Shown piece after piece: positions 45,321-52,970 of a DNA stretch of 64,000 nucleotides; the first letter of the stretch is position 1, and every line of letters starts with the position of its first letter. The translations under genes and the position numbers were made by a program. The notes beneath the pieces are model-generated. The model saw nothing but the letters and a program-made list of their open reading frames with translations. It made no database searches and was not told where the DNA came from. Source of the DNA: Nocardiopsis suaedae (GTDB lineage: Bacteria > Actinomycetota > Actinomycetes > Streptosporangiales > Streptosporangiaceae); the NCBI RefSeq assembly GCF_027706745.1, contig NZ_JAQFWP010000023.1, forward strand, positions 22,707 through 86,706, read 5' to 3'.

Positions 45321-45775
45321 GGTCCCGCCAGGAGGTCATGGAGCGCGTGGCCGAGGCCAACGCGCAGTTCTACGGCGCCATCGAGAACGGCGACATCGAC
45401 GCCATGCACCGGGTCTGGGCCGAGGAGGACGAGGCCCCCGACCTGGTGTGCGTCAACCCGGGCTGGCCGCTGCTGCGCGGCCGCGCCGAGATCCTGCGCG
45501 CCTGGGCGCTGATCATGGCGAACGTGCCCTACATCCAGTACGTGCTCACCGACACCCATATCGGCGTCAGCGGCGACGTCGCCATGGTGACGTGCGAGGA
45601 GAACGTGCTCACCGCCGAGGACGGCAGCCCCGGGTTCGTCGCGGGCGGCCAGGTGGTCACCACCAACATGTTCGTGCACACCCCGCAGGGGTGGCGGCTG
45701 TGGTCGCACCACGCCTCCCCGGTGATGCCGGACGACGAGGAGGACGGCGAGCAGGGGGGCGCACCCGCCGAATGA
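45317..45775 (+). CDS. NTF2-like/SnoaL-fold protein of the folate operon
   Basis: 152 aa from GTG 45317 (4-bp overlap with folP); ATG 45338 (MERVAEANAQFYGAIE) is the other possible start. NTF2-like cone fold: NAQFYGAIENGDIDAMHRVWAEED, PGWPLLRGRAEILRAWALIM and TNMFVHTPQGWRLWSHHASP. Always found between folP and folB in actinobacteria; role unknown, perhaps a folate-related isomerase or scaffold. Acidic C-terminal tail. Confidence 0.88.
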   Translation: MRSRQEVMERVAEANAQFYGAIENGDIDAMHRVWAEEDEAPDLVCVNPGWPLLRGRAEILRAWALIMANVPYIQYVLTDTHIGVSGDVAMVTCEENVLTAEDGSPGFVAGGQVVTTNMFVHTPQGWRLWSHHASPVMPDDEEDGEQGGAPAE

Positions 45776-46170
45776 GCCAGGACACCGACATCGACACCGC
45801 GGCCGCGCGGGGCGACCGGATCGCCCTGCGCGGCCTGCGGGCCTACGGCTACCACGGGGTCTACGGCCACGAGCGCCGCGAGGGCCAGGACTTCGTGGTG
45901 GACGCGGTGCTGGAGGTGGACACCCGCCCGGCCGCGGCCAGCGACGACGTCGCCGACACGGTGCACTACGGGGAGCTGGCCTCGCGCCTGGTGGAGGTCG
46001 TCACCGGGGAACCGGTGAACCTGCTGGAGGCGCTGGCCGAGCGGCTGGCCCGGGTCTGCCTGGAGGAGAAGCCGGTGCGGCGCGCGGAGGTCACGGTGCA
46101 CAAGCCGTCGGCGCCCATCCCGCACGCCTTCGAGGACGTCTCGGTGACCGTGGTCAGGGGGGCCGAGTGA
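45772..46170 (+). CDS. folB: Dihydroneopterin aldolase
   Basis: 132 aa from ATG 45772. IALRGLRAYGYHGVYGHERREGQDFVVDAVLEVD is the family's N-terminal signature (catalytic Glu/Tyr), followed by VHYGELASRLVEVV and VTVHKPSAPIPHAFEDVSVTV. Cleaves dihydroneopterin to 6-hydroxymethyldihydropterin. Overlaps its neighbours on both sides. Confidence 0.95.
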   Translation: MSQDTDIDTAAARGDRIALRGLRAYGYHGVYGHERREGQDFVVDAVLEVDTRPAAASDDVADTVHYGELASRLVEVVTGEPVNLLEALAERLARVCLEEKPVRRAEVTVHKPSAPIPHAFEDVSVTVVRGAE

Positions 46171-46697
46171 GGACGGCGCGCACGGCCGTGCTGGCCCTGG
46201 GGTCCAACATGGGCGACCGGATGGCCACGCTGCAGGGGGCGGTGGACGCGCTCACCGGCCCCGGGTCCGCCCCCGGGCTGGAGGCGGCCGCGGTCTCCCC
46301 GGTGTACGAGACCGCGCCGGTGGGCGGTCCCGAGCAGGGGCCCTACCTGAACGCGGTGCTGGTCGCCGAGTGCGCCCTGGCCCCGCACGGGCTGCTGGCC
46401 CGCACCCAGGAGGTGGAGAAGCGCTTCCACCGGGTGCGGGAGGTGCGGTGGGGGCCGCGCACCCTGGACGTGGACATCATCGCGCTGGGCGGTGAGCTCA
46501 GCGGCGACCCCGACCTGACGCTGCCGCACCCGCGGGCGCACGAGCGCGCGTTCGTGCTGCGCCCCTGGGCCGACGCCGACCCGGGCGCCGTGCTTCCGGG
46601 CCGCGGCCCGGTGGCGGATCTGCTGGCGGCCGTGGCCGACCAGGAGGCGGACCGCCGGGACGACCTGGAACTGGTCCTCCCGGGGCGGGGGGTCTGA
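46167..46697 (+). CDS. folK: 2-amino-4-hydroxy-6-hydroxymethyldihydropteridine pyrophosphokinase
   Basis: 176 aa from GTG 46167. VLALGSNMGDRMATLQGAV, SPVYETAPVGGPEQGPYLNAV and VRWGPRTLDVDIIALGG (Mg-binding Asp pair) are classic HPPK motifs. Supplies FolP with its pterin substrate. Four-base overlap with folB. Confidence 0.96.
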   Translation: MRTARTAVLALGSNMGDRMATLQGAVDALTGPGSAPGLEAAAVSPVYETAPVGGPEQGPYLNAVLVAECALAPHGLLARTQEVEKRFHRVREVRWGPRTLDVDIIALGGELSGDPDLTLPHPRAHERAFVLRPWADADPGAVLPGRGPVADLLAAVADQEADRRDDLELVLPGRGV

Positions 46698-46700
46698 ACC

Positions 46701-47258
46701 GTGTCCCACGACGACCAGGAGTGGGGCCGCGACGAGCCGGACACCGGCTCCGGCCGGGGGCGGGGCGGCCCCGGCGGCCCCGACGACGAGCGGCGCATGC
46801 ACCCCATCGGGTGGAAGGTGCCGATCGCGGTGGCGGTCGCCTCGGCGCTGGCGGCCTACCCGCTGGTGGCCGCGTTCTACGGTGAGCTGCCCCCGCTGCC
46901 GTGGACGGCGGTGCCGACCCTGCTGCTGCTGGCGGTGGGTGAGGCGATCACCGGGTACCACACCCGCCGCCGCATCCGCCGGGACCCGGGGACCGAGCCC
47001 GTCGAGCCGCTGAGCGCGGCGCGGCTGGTGGCCCTGGCCAAGGCGAGCGCGCTGGTCGCGTCCCTGGTCGTGGGGGTGTTCGCGGGCATGGCGGTGTACC
47101 TGGGCGGCCGGTTGCAGACCCCGCTGCCCAGAGAGGACTTCTTCACCTCGCTGGGCACGATGGCCGCGGGGATCGTGCTGTTCGGGGCGGCGGTGTTCCT
47201 GGAGTGGGCCTGCCGCGTCCCCGACGACGACTCCGAAGGCGAACCGGGCCGGGCGTAG
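46701..47258 (+). CDS. DUF3180 membrane protein
   Basis: 185 aa from GTG 46701. An acidic Gly-rich N-terminus (~30 residues) precedes four hydrophobic helices: PIAVAVASALAAYPLVAAFYG, WTAVPTLLLLAVGEAITGY, LAKASALVASLVVGVFAGMAVYL and LGTMAAGIVLFGAAVFLEWAC. DUF3180 is the invariant last gene of the actinobacterial folate operon; function unknown. Followed by a 62-bp perfect hairpin element. Confidence 0.9.
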   Translation: MSHDDQEWGRDEPDTGSGRGRGGPGGPDDERRMHPIGWKVPIAVAVASALAAYPLVAAFYGELPPLPWTAVPTLLLLAVGEAITGYHTRRRIRRDPGTEPVEPLSAARLVALAKASALVASLVVGVFAGMAVYLGGRLQTPLPREDFFTSLGTMAAGIVLFGAAVFLEWACRVPDDDSEGEPGRA

Positions 47259-47283
47259 CGGCGCGGTCCCCCGCCCCCCTGCC

Positions 47284-47345
47284 GATGATCTCGACGAAAG
47301 TGCTGTCATTCCTGCGGTTTTGACAGCACTTTCGTCGAGATCATC
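47284..47345. terminator. 62-bp perfect hairpin element A (25-12-25)
   Basis: Arms 47284-47308 and 47321-47345 are perfectly complementary (25 bp) around a 12-nt loop. The arm begins GATGATCTCGACGAAAG. No T-run. It sits 26 bp after the folate operon and is the sister of the element at 52895-52956. Confidence 0.8.
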
Positions 47346-47440
47346 ACGGGCAGGCCCTCTGGACGGACTCCGGACGGACGCGTATGCGGGCCGCACGCTC
47401 GCCCATGTGCCCGGCGGCCGCCGCGCGCTTGGATCGAGGC

Positions 47441-48292
47441 ATGACGAACGACGACGGCATCTTCAGCACTGACGGCGACATCCTCGTCCTCGCGGCCACC
47501 GGCAAGACCGGCCGCCGGGTGGTCTGGCGGCTCCGTGAGGCGGGCGTCCCGGTCCGCGCGGCGTCGCGTTCCAGCGAGGTCGCCTTCGACTGGACCGATT
47601 CGGGGACCTGGGGGCCCGCCCTGGACGGCGTGCGCGCGGTCTACCTGGTGGCCCCCGAGGACCCCGCGCCCATCGGCGACTTCGTCGCCTCGGCGGTCGC
47701 GGCGGGGACCGAGCGGTTCGCCGTGCTCTCCGGCCACGGCATCCAGCACTCGGGGCCCGGTTTCGGGCAGGGCATGGCCGCCGCCGAGGAGGCGGTCCGG
47801 GGATCGGGGGCCGCGTGGACGCTGATCCGGCCCAACAACTTCTTCCAGAACTTCACCGAGGACCTGTGGCTGGAGCCGGTCCGCTCCGGGCGGCTGGCGC
47901 TGCCCATCGGCACCGTCCCCGAGCCCTTCGTGGACGCCGAGGACGTGGCGGCGGTCGCCGTGGCGGCGCTGACCGGGGACGGCCACGACGGGCAGGTGTA
48001 CGAGCTGTCCGGGCCGCGGGCGATCACCTTCGCGGAGGCGGCGCGGGCCATCGGGGAGGCGGCGGGGCGCGAGGTCCGGTTCGAGGAGCTGACCCCGGAG
48101 CAGTACGTCGGCGAACTCCTCGCCCAGGGGATCCCGAAGGAGTTCGCCTCGCTGCTCGACGCGATGTTCGCACTGCACCGCGACGGGCACACGGCCGACG
48201 TCGTGGACGGTGTGCAGCGCGCGCTGGGGCGTCCGGCCGCCGACTTCCATGAGTGGGTGCGCCGCACCGCCGAAACCGGTGTGTGGGCCTGA
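47441..48292 (+). CDS. NmrA-type NAD(P)-binding oxidoreductase, copy 1
   Basis: 283 aa from ATG 47441. Rossmann motif VLAATGKTGRRVVWRL, then VPVRAASRSSEVAFDW, ALDGVRAVYLVAPE, WTLIRPNNFFQNF, FVDAEDVAAVAVAALTG and QVYELSGPRAITFAEAA. Atypical short-chain dehydrogenase of the NmrA/HSCARG/quinone-reductase-2 group; may be an enzyme or a redox sensor. No catalytic YxxxK. A clear paralogue follows at 49172. Confidence 0.88.
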   Translation: MTNDDGIFSTDGDILVLAATGKTGRRVVWRLREAGVPVRAASRSSEVAFDWTDSGTWGPALDGVRAVYLVAPEDPAPIGDFVASAVAAGTERFAVLSGHGIQHSGPGFGQGMAAAEEAVRGSGAAWTLIRPNNFFQNFTEDLWLEPVRSGRLALPIGTVPEPFVDAEDVAAVAVAALTGDGHDGQVYELSGPRAITFAEAARAIGEAAGREVRFEELTPEQYVGELLAQGIPKEFASLLDAMFALHRDGHTADVVDGVQRALGRPAADFHEWVRRTAETGVWA

Positions 48293-48311
48293 GCCTGACT
48301 TGGTCGGCGGA

Positions 48312-48375
48312 ACGCGCCCGGCCGGTGCACCCGGAGCCAGGACGGATGGCCCCGGACCGCACCGGCCGGGCGCGT
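48312..48375. terminator. Convergent terminator between NmrA copy 1 and methyltransferase
   Basis: Perfect 17-bp arms (48312-48328, 48359-48375) with a 30-nt loop, between convergent stops. Confidence 0.65.
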
Positions 48376-48388
48376 CGGTGTGCGGCGG

Positions 48389-48988
48389 CTACCCCGTGCG
48401 CCGCGCCCTGAGGACCGTGTCGCGCGTGTGGTGCGCCCCTTCGGGAACAGCGGGGCGCGGGCGGATCTCGTTCACCTCGATGGTCCACTCGTCGCCGAGG
48501 ACCTCGGCGACATCGGCGGGCCAGTAGTAGGCGGTCGCGTCGATCTCCCGCCACTGCTGGGGGCCGAAGTCGTCGGCGCAGTGGCCGACGTACAGCAGCG
48601 TCCCGCCGGGGGCCACGGTCTCCAGCAGCGCCTTGAGGGCGGTGTGCCCCTCCTGGACCGGCAGCGGGAAGAAGTGCGCTGACACCAGGTCGAACGGGCC
48701 GGGCGGCGGGGGATCGGCGGTCACGTCCGCTCGGGTCCAGGCCACCCGTTCGGCGAGGGGGCCGCCGGAGGCGGCCGCGCGGTCCAGCGCCACCTGGGAG
48801 ATGTCCACGGCGGTGACCCGCCAGCCCCGGTCGGCCAGCCACAGCGCGTCGGCACCCTCACCGGCCCCGAGGTCGAGCGCGCGGCCGGGCGGTAGGCCCT
48901 CCGCCTCGTCGACGAGCACCCCGTTGGGGTTCCCGCTGAACAGCCGCTCCTGGCTGCTGTACCGCTCGTCCCAGGTCTGCGCGTCCAT
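48389..48988 (-). CDS. Class I SAM-dependent methyltransferase
   Basis: 199 aa from ATG 48988 (MDAQTWDERYSSQERLFSG). SAM-binding motif I ALDLGAGEGADALWLADRG, motif II TAVDISQVALDRAA, and FDLVSAHFFPLPVQEG. The start WDERY and the ending match the actinobacterial tellurite-resistance-like/UbiE-like small methyltransferases. Substrate unknown. It sits between the two NmrA paralogues and diverges from the second. Confidence 0.88.
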   Translation of the reverse strand: MDAQTWDERYSSQERLFSGNPNGVLVDEAEGLPPGRALDLGAGEGADALWLADRGWRVTAVDISQVALDRAAASGGPLAERVAWTRADVTADPPPPGPFDLVSAHFFPLPVQEGHTALKALLETVAPGGTLLYVGHCADDFGPQQWREIDATAYYWPADVAEVLGDEWTIEVNEIRPRPAVPEGAHHTRDTVLRARRTG

Positions 48989-49054
48989 GTTCCCCGTCCC
49001 TTCCCCCGTACGTCGTCGACCGCCAATGTGGTCCCGCGTCCGCGGTGAAGGCAA

Positions 49055-49082
49055 ACGCCGTTGCCGAAGCGGCAACCGGCGT
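49055..49082. promoter_or_regulatory. Operator-like inverted repeat between methyltransferase and NmrA copy 2
   Basis: TTGCCG-AAG-CGGCAA core (49061-49075), extended by ACGCCG and CCGGCGT with one bulge. Placed 90-117 bp upstream of the NmrA ATG and 67-94 bp upstream of the methyltransferase ATG, it could bind a shared regulator. Confidence 0.4.
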
Positions 49083-49171
49083 GGGACGGAGGGGCCCCGC
49101 GCAGACGGACGCACATGGGGCCGATACGCGCACGCATGGGATCGGGGGGCCCACATCGCGACGATGGATCC

Positions 49172-50020
49172 ATGGATACTCGACCTGTTCTCGTCATCGG
49201 CGGTACCGGAACGATCGGCAGGCGCGTCGTCGCCGCCCTCCGCGACGAGGGCGTCCCCGTGCGGGCGGCGTCGCGCCGGTCCGAGGTTCACTTCGACTGG
49301 GACGACCCCGGCACCTGGGCGGCCGCGCTCGACGGTGTCCGGGCCGCCTTCATCACCCCGCTCGACGTGCCCCCCTCGCGTACGCCGGCCCTGGTGGGGC
49401 AGGCGGTCGCGGCCGGGGCCGAGCGCCTGGTCCTGCTGTCCGCGCGGGGCGTGGAGGTGCCCGGTTACTTCGGGCCCGAGTCGGTGATCACCGAATGCCA
49501 CCTCGCAGGCGAGCGAGCCGTCCGCACGTCGGGCGCCGCCTGGACGGTGCTGAAGCCGGCCTGGTTCGCGCAGAACTTCAGTGAGGGCCTGTTCCGCGAT
49601 GGGGTCGTGGCGGGGGAGCTGGCCCTGCCGGTCGGGGGCGGCCGCGCGGCGTTCGTGGACGCCGACGACATCGCGGCTGTGGCCGTGGCGGCACTGACCG
49701 AGGAGGGGCACGACGGGCAGGAGTACGAGCTGTCCGGGCCGCGGGCGCTCGGCGTCGCCGACGCGCTGGCCGAGATCTCCCGCGCGACCGGCCGACCGGC
49801 CCGGTTCGCGGACGTGACCGTGGAGGGCTTCACGGAGATGCTCGCCGGGGTGGGGGTGCCCGCAGAGGATGCGGCCGTCTGGGCGAACGCGCTGACCCCG
49901 ATCCGCACGAGCGGGGACGCGGTGATCGCCGATGGGGTCGAGCGCGCGCTGGGCCGCCCGCCCCGCGACTTCGCGGCCTTCGCCGACGACGCGGCGAAGT
50001 CCGGCGCCTGGGAGGGGTGA
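49172..50020 (+). CDS. NmrA-type NAD(P)-binding oxidoreductase, copy 2
   Basis: 282 aa from ATG 49172 (MDTRPVLVIGGTGTIGRRVV). Closely parallel to copy 1: VPVRAASRRSEVHFDWDDPG, ALDGVRAAFITPLD, WTVLKPAWFAQNF, FVDADDIAAVAVAALTE and QEYELSGPRALGVADA. The Rossmann motif here is the fuller GGTGTIG, so NAD(P) binding is likely. A hairpin terminator follows. Confidence 0.88.
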   Translation: MDTRPVLVIGGTGTIGRRVVAALRDEGVPVRAASRRSEVHFDWDDPGTWAAALDGVRAAFITPLDVPPSRTPALVGQAVAAGAERLVLLSARGVEVPGYFGPESVITECHLAGERAVRTSGAAWTVLKPAWFAQNFSEGLFRDGVVAGELALPVGGGRAAFVDADDIAAVAVAALTEEGHDGQEYELSGPRALGVADALAEISRATGRPARFADVTVEGFTEMLAGVGVPAEDAAVWANALTPIRTSGDAVIADGVERALGRPPRDFAAFADDAAKSGAWEG

Positions 50021-50053
50021 CCGCCCACCCCGAGGCAGCGCCCCGAGCCCACA

Positions 50054-50089
50054 CCGCGCGCCCGGTCCCCCGTGGACCCGGGCGCGCGG
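50054..50089 (+). terminator. Hairpin after NmrA copy 2
   Basis: 12-bp perfect arms (50054-50065, 50078-50089), with an inner GGTCC/GGACC extension and a one-base bulge. Confidence 0.6.
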
Positions 50090-50142
50090 CGCGTTCATGC
50101 GGTGTTACGCGGCTTCATGGAGCTCGTGCATGGGTGGTCGCC

Positions 50143-50607
50143 TCACCAGGAGCGGACGCAGTCGATGTACGGGCGGACGTGGAAGGGGCGCTGGAAGGAG
50201 GTGAGGGCGGAGTCGAGGGCGTCGAGCGTGGTGGCGGCGACGGTGATCTCGGGGTCGATGCGGTTGGTGGCGAGGTAGGGGGTGGTGACGGTCGACCGGT
50301 AGCTGAGGCACCAGTCGGCGCGATGGGTGTGGTGGACGAGGAGGAAGGCGTCGTAGTCGGGCGGGACATCGGGGTCGGGGGAGCGGGTGTGCGTCGAGCG
50401 GCGAGCGGTGGGGGCGGAGGCGCGGGCGATCGCCTTCTGCTCCGGCTGCTCCGGGGCGGGGCACAGGCCGCGTGCGTGCCGGGGCTGGTGCGGGTTGGGC
50501 GAGGGGAGCGCGAGAAGGGCGGGGCAGGCGAGGAGGAGGATCATCGCCAGGAGGTTGAGGAGGACCGGGAAGCGGTCCGAGTCGCGGTGGTGGATACCCT
50601 GGGACAT
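50143..50607 (-). CDS. Hypothetical protein with N-terminal membrane anchor
   Basis: 154 aa from ATG 50607. One hydrophobic segment (about 14-34, PVLLNLLAMILLLACPALLAL), then a Pro/Arg/His-rich linker and a domain of about 70 residues: DYDAFLLVHHTHRADWCLSYRS, ATNRIDPEITVAATTLDALDSAL and RPFHVRPYIDCVRSW. Not recognised. The start is preceded on the minus strand by a purine-rich AGAGGTGACG, a fair ribosome site. Divergent from the XRE/DUF397 pair. Confidence 0.6.
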   Translation of the reverse strand: MSQGIHHRDSDRFPVLLNLLAMILLLACPALLALPSPNPHQPRHARGLCPAPEQPEQKAIARASAPTARRSTHTRSPDPDVPPDYDAFLLVHHTHRADWCLSYRSTVTTPYLATNRIDPEITVAATTLDALDSALTSFQRPFHVRPYIDCVRSW

Positions 50608-50837
50608 GTCGTCACCTCTTGCTCAGGTGATGGCCACGCCCTCGGACGGTGGCTGCCGTCGCGAGGGCTCTTCGTGTATGAAGCAAGGTCTCACCAGGCG
50701 AAATGCCGATCCAGGTGCAGTGGATCATCGGTGAAAAGCAGTGGGGCCATGACAAGTCCGAGCAACAAGTGTGGAGTTGTGGACGAAAACTGTGGAATCG
50801 CCCCGCGAGTAGCGGCCGGTGTGTGACACTCGATTGC

Positions 50838-51647
50838 ATGGTCAAGGTCGGCAACGACGTCACCATCCGGTGGGGCCGTGCACTACAGGAATTCCGGTCC
50901 TCCCGGGGTATGACCCAATCGGCGCTGGGGCGTGCGCTCGGTGTGGGCGGGACGGCGATCTCGAACCTGGAACGTGGTGTTCGGCGCCCTTCGCACGAGA
51001 ACCTTCAGCTTCTCGACTCCACACTGGAGACGGGCGGCAAGCTGAAGCGCCTGTGGACCGAGCTCAACCAGTCAGGTCACCTCGCCTGGCTGGGGAGGCT
51101 GTCGGAGCTGGAGCAGGAGGCCGTCTCCATCCAAGAGTTCCAGAACCAGCTCATACCGTCTCTATTGCAGACAGAGCAGTACGCACTGATGGTCATGAAG
51201 GCCATCTCTCCGTGGCTGCCGATCGAACGGGTCAAGGAAGGCGCCCGTATTCGCTGCGAACGAGGGGAGCGTTTCCTGGAGAGGTCTTCCCCGTTCATGG
51301 TCGCTGTGGTGAGTGAAGCGGTCTTGAGTGGACCGGTGGATGACCGTGTTGTGATGAGAGAGCAGCTAGAGCATCTGGTCTCGGTCGCGGCGGAGGGGCG
51401 AATCAGTCTTCAAGTCGTTCAACCAGGCGGACATCCGGGGTTGGTCGGACCGTTCAAGGTCCTGACGCCTCAAGCAGGTCCGGCGGTGATCTACACGGAG
51501 TCCGCGTACAAGGGGCAGTTCGTCGACGACGCCGCTGTGGTGGCAGAATTCAGGCTGAGGTTCGGACATATCCAGGCAGAGGCCGACAAGCCGAGCGCCT
51601 CGCTCGATCGTGTTCGTGAGGTGCTGGAAGGGTTGAAGGATGACTGA
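50838..51647 (+). CDS. XRE-family regulator with DUF5753 ligand-like domain
   Basis: 269 aa from ATG 50838 (MVKVGNDVTIRWGRALQEFR); the frame opens at 50703 but the preceding 45 codons are not conserved-like. HTH about 15-70: LQEFRSSRGMTQSALGRALGVGGTAISNLERGVRRPS. DUF5753 about 85-260: LIPSLLQTEQYALMVMKAI, RCERGERFLER and GPFKVLTPQAGPAVIYTE. This class pairs with a small DUF397 protein downstream; such pairs (WhiJ-like) modulate development or secondary metabolism in streptomycetes. It overlaps the DUF397 ATG by 8 bp. Codon use here is less GC-extreme than neighbours, possibly recent acquisition. Confidence 0.92.
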   Translation: MVKVGNDVTIRWGRALQEFRSSRGMTQSALGRALGVGGTAISNLERGVRRPSHENLQLLDSTLETGGKLKRLWTELNQSGHLAWLGRLSELEQEAVSIQEFQNQLIPSLLQTEQYALMVMKAISPWLPIERVKEGARIRCERGERFLERSSPFMVAVVSEAVLSGPVDDRVVMREQLEHLVSVAAEGRISLQVVQPGGHPGLVGPFKVLTPQAGPAVIYTESAYKGQFVDDAAVVAEFRLRFGHIQAEADKPSASLDRVREVLEGLKDD

Positions 51648-51933
51648 GCAGAACTGGCACAAGTCCTCCTACAGCGGCGGGAGCGGGAGCTGCATCGAGG
51701 TCGCACTGCAGTGGCGCAAGTCCTCCCACAGCAAAGGGGGGCATCAGGAGTGCGTCGAGGTCGCGCACCACTGGCACAAGTCCTCCTACAGCGGCGGCGT
51801 GCACCAGGACTGCGTCGAGGTCGCCGAAGGCCCCACGACGGCCGTCCGTGACACCCGCAATCGCGACCTCGGGCACCTCTCCTTCCCCGCCTCTGAGTGG
51901 GCGGCCCTCCTCCACGTCATCCGACGGGGATGA
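51640..51933 (+). CDS. DUF397 (BldB-like) protein with triplicated N-terminal motif
   Basis: 97 aa from ATG 51640. A normal DUF397 protein (~60-75 aa) has one WxKSSYSxxxGxCVEVA head. Here there are three: WHKSSYSGGSGSCIEVA (from W6), WRKSSHSKGGHQECVEVA (W25) and WHKSSYSGGVHQDCVEVA (W45), followed by the single usual tail TTAVRDTRNRDLGHLSFPASEWAALL. At DNA level the units are 57 and 60 bp (starts 51655, 51712, 51772). Partner of the upstream XRE protein. Its 3' end overlaps, antisense, the repaired end of the AraC gene. Confidence 0.9.
   Translation: MTEQNWHKSSYSGGSGSCIEVALQWRKSSHSKGGHQECVEVAHHWHKSSYSGGVHQDCVEVAEGPTTAVRDTRNRDLGHLSFPASEWAALLHVIRRG
51655..51831 (+). repeat. Three in-frame ~60-bp coding repeats in DUF397 gene
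   Basis: Units start at 51655, 51712 and 51772, each beginning TGGC(A/G)CAAGTCCTCC and each ending GTCGAGGTCGC or a close variant. Copies 1 and 3 share the most sequence at the 5' end, copies 2 and 3 at the 3' end, which suggests unequal exchange rather than a simple tandem amplification. Confidence 0.85.
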
Positions 51934-52868
51934 CCGCCTCCTCCGGTGATGCCTCCGCCGCCTGCCGGTAGGCGGTGGGGCTCACCCCCCTGGACGCGCT
52001 TGAACGCCGCGCTGAAGCCGAACGCGTCCGCGTACCCCACCCTCCGGGCCACCGCCGCGACCGTCATGTCCGGTCGGTGCAGCAGGTCCGCCGCCAGCGT
52101 CATCCGCCAGCCGGTCAGGTACGCCATGGGGCCCTCGCCCACCTGTTCGGCGAAGCGCTTGGCGAACGTCGACCGTGACACCCCCGCGCGCGCCGCCAGC
52201 GACGCCGTCGTCCACGCGTGCGCCGGGTCCTCGTGCATCGCCTGCAGCGCGGGCCCCGCCACGTCGTCGCTCAGCGCCCGGTAGTAGTTCGGCGACTCGG
52301 CCTCCGACAGCTCGAACCACCCCCGCAGGGTGCACACCAGCAGCCAGTCCAACAGCCGGTCCAACACGATCTGCCGCCCCGGCCGCCCGCACACGAGCTG
52401 CATCTCCAGGTAGGCCCGCATGGTCTTGCACTCCTCGTTCTCGTCCGGGACGACGAGCACGGACGGGAGCACCTGGAGCAGCCGCTGCGGCACCTGCGCG
52501 CGCACGTCGTACGCGGCGGCGAGGACCACGGTCTCGGCCTGGAGGTCGTCCGGACCCTCCTCACCGCCGGGGGCGGCCCCCTCGTCGGACAGGCACCGCA
52601 CCTCCCGCCGCACCGCCGACCGGTCCGCGTCCGGGTCGTCGGTGAGCGTGAACGGGGCGGGCCCGCGCACGATCGCCGCCTCGGCCTCCACGACCCGGCG
52701 CCGCGCCCCGTCCTCCGTGAGGATCCACACCGATCCGCGCATGGGGATGACCAGCGTCAGGTAGGCCTCATCGGTGAAGTGCAGCGACCACGGCGGACGC
52801 AGCGCCGACCGCCCGAACACCGCGCCCTGCCCGCGCACGCCGCGGAGGAGTTCATCGAACACGTCCAT
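51917..52868 (-). CDS. AraC-family regulator (cupin sensor), frameshifted near the C-terminus
   Basis: ATG at 52868. Residues ~1-180: cupin-like AraC-binding domain (SALRPPWSLHFTDEAYLTLVIPM, VRGPAPFTLTDDPDA). Residues ~205-295: two HTH motifs (TTASLAARAGVSRSTFAKRFAE, TVAAVARRVGYADAFGFSAAFKR). After AFKRVQG the frame slips: the read frame continues as GEPHRLPAG to 51786, whereas removing one base from the C6 run at 51985-51990 restores VSPTAYRQAAEASPEEAVIPVG and a stop at 51917, the normal family ending. So the coordinates given are for the repaired gene (316 aa). The shift lies after the DNA-binding helices, so function may survive. Sequencing error is the main alternative. Confidence 0.8.
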
Positions 52869-52894
52869 GGAGGCACCCTATGGGGCGCCCCCTC

Positions 52895-52956
52895 GTTGAT
52901 CTCGGGGAAGTCGGGCTTAAGAGGGCCGCCATAAGCCCGACTTCCCCGAGATCAAC
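52895..52956. terminator. 62-bp perfect hairpin element B (25-12-25)
   Basis: Arms 52895-52919 and 52932-52956 are perfectly complementary, with a 12-nt loop. The arm begins GTTGATCTCGGGGAAGTCG. It lies just downstream of urtE and upstream of the AraC start. Same arm and loop lengths as element A at 47284-47345. Confidence 0.8.
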
Positions 52957-52970
52957 AAGACGGGGCGGGG

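Noticed and set aside
51655..51831. CRISPR-like or minisatellite repeat
   Set aside because: Only three units, in frame and encoding a known DUF397 motif; no spacers.
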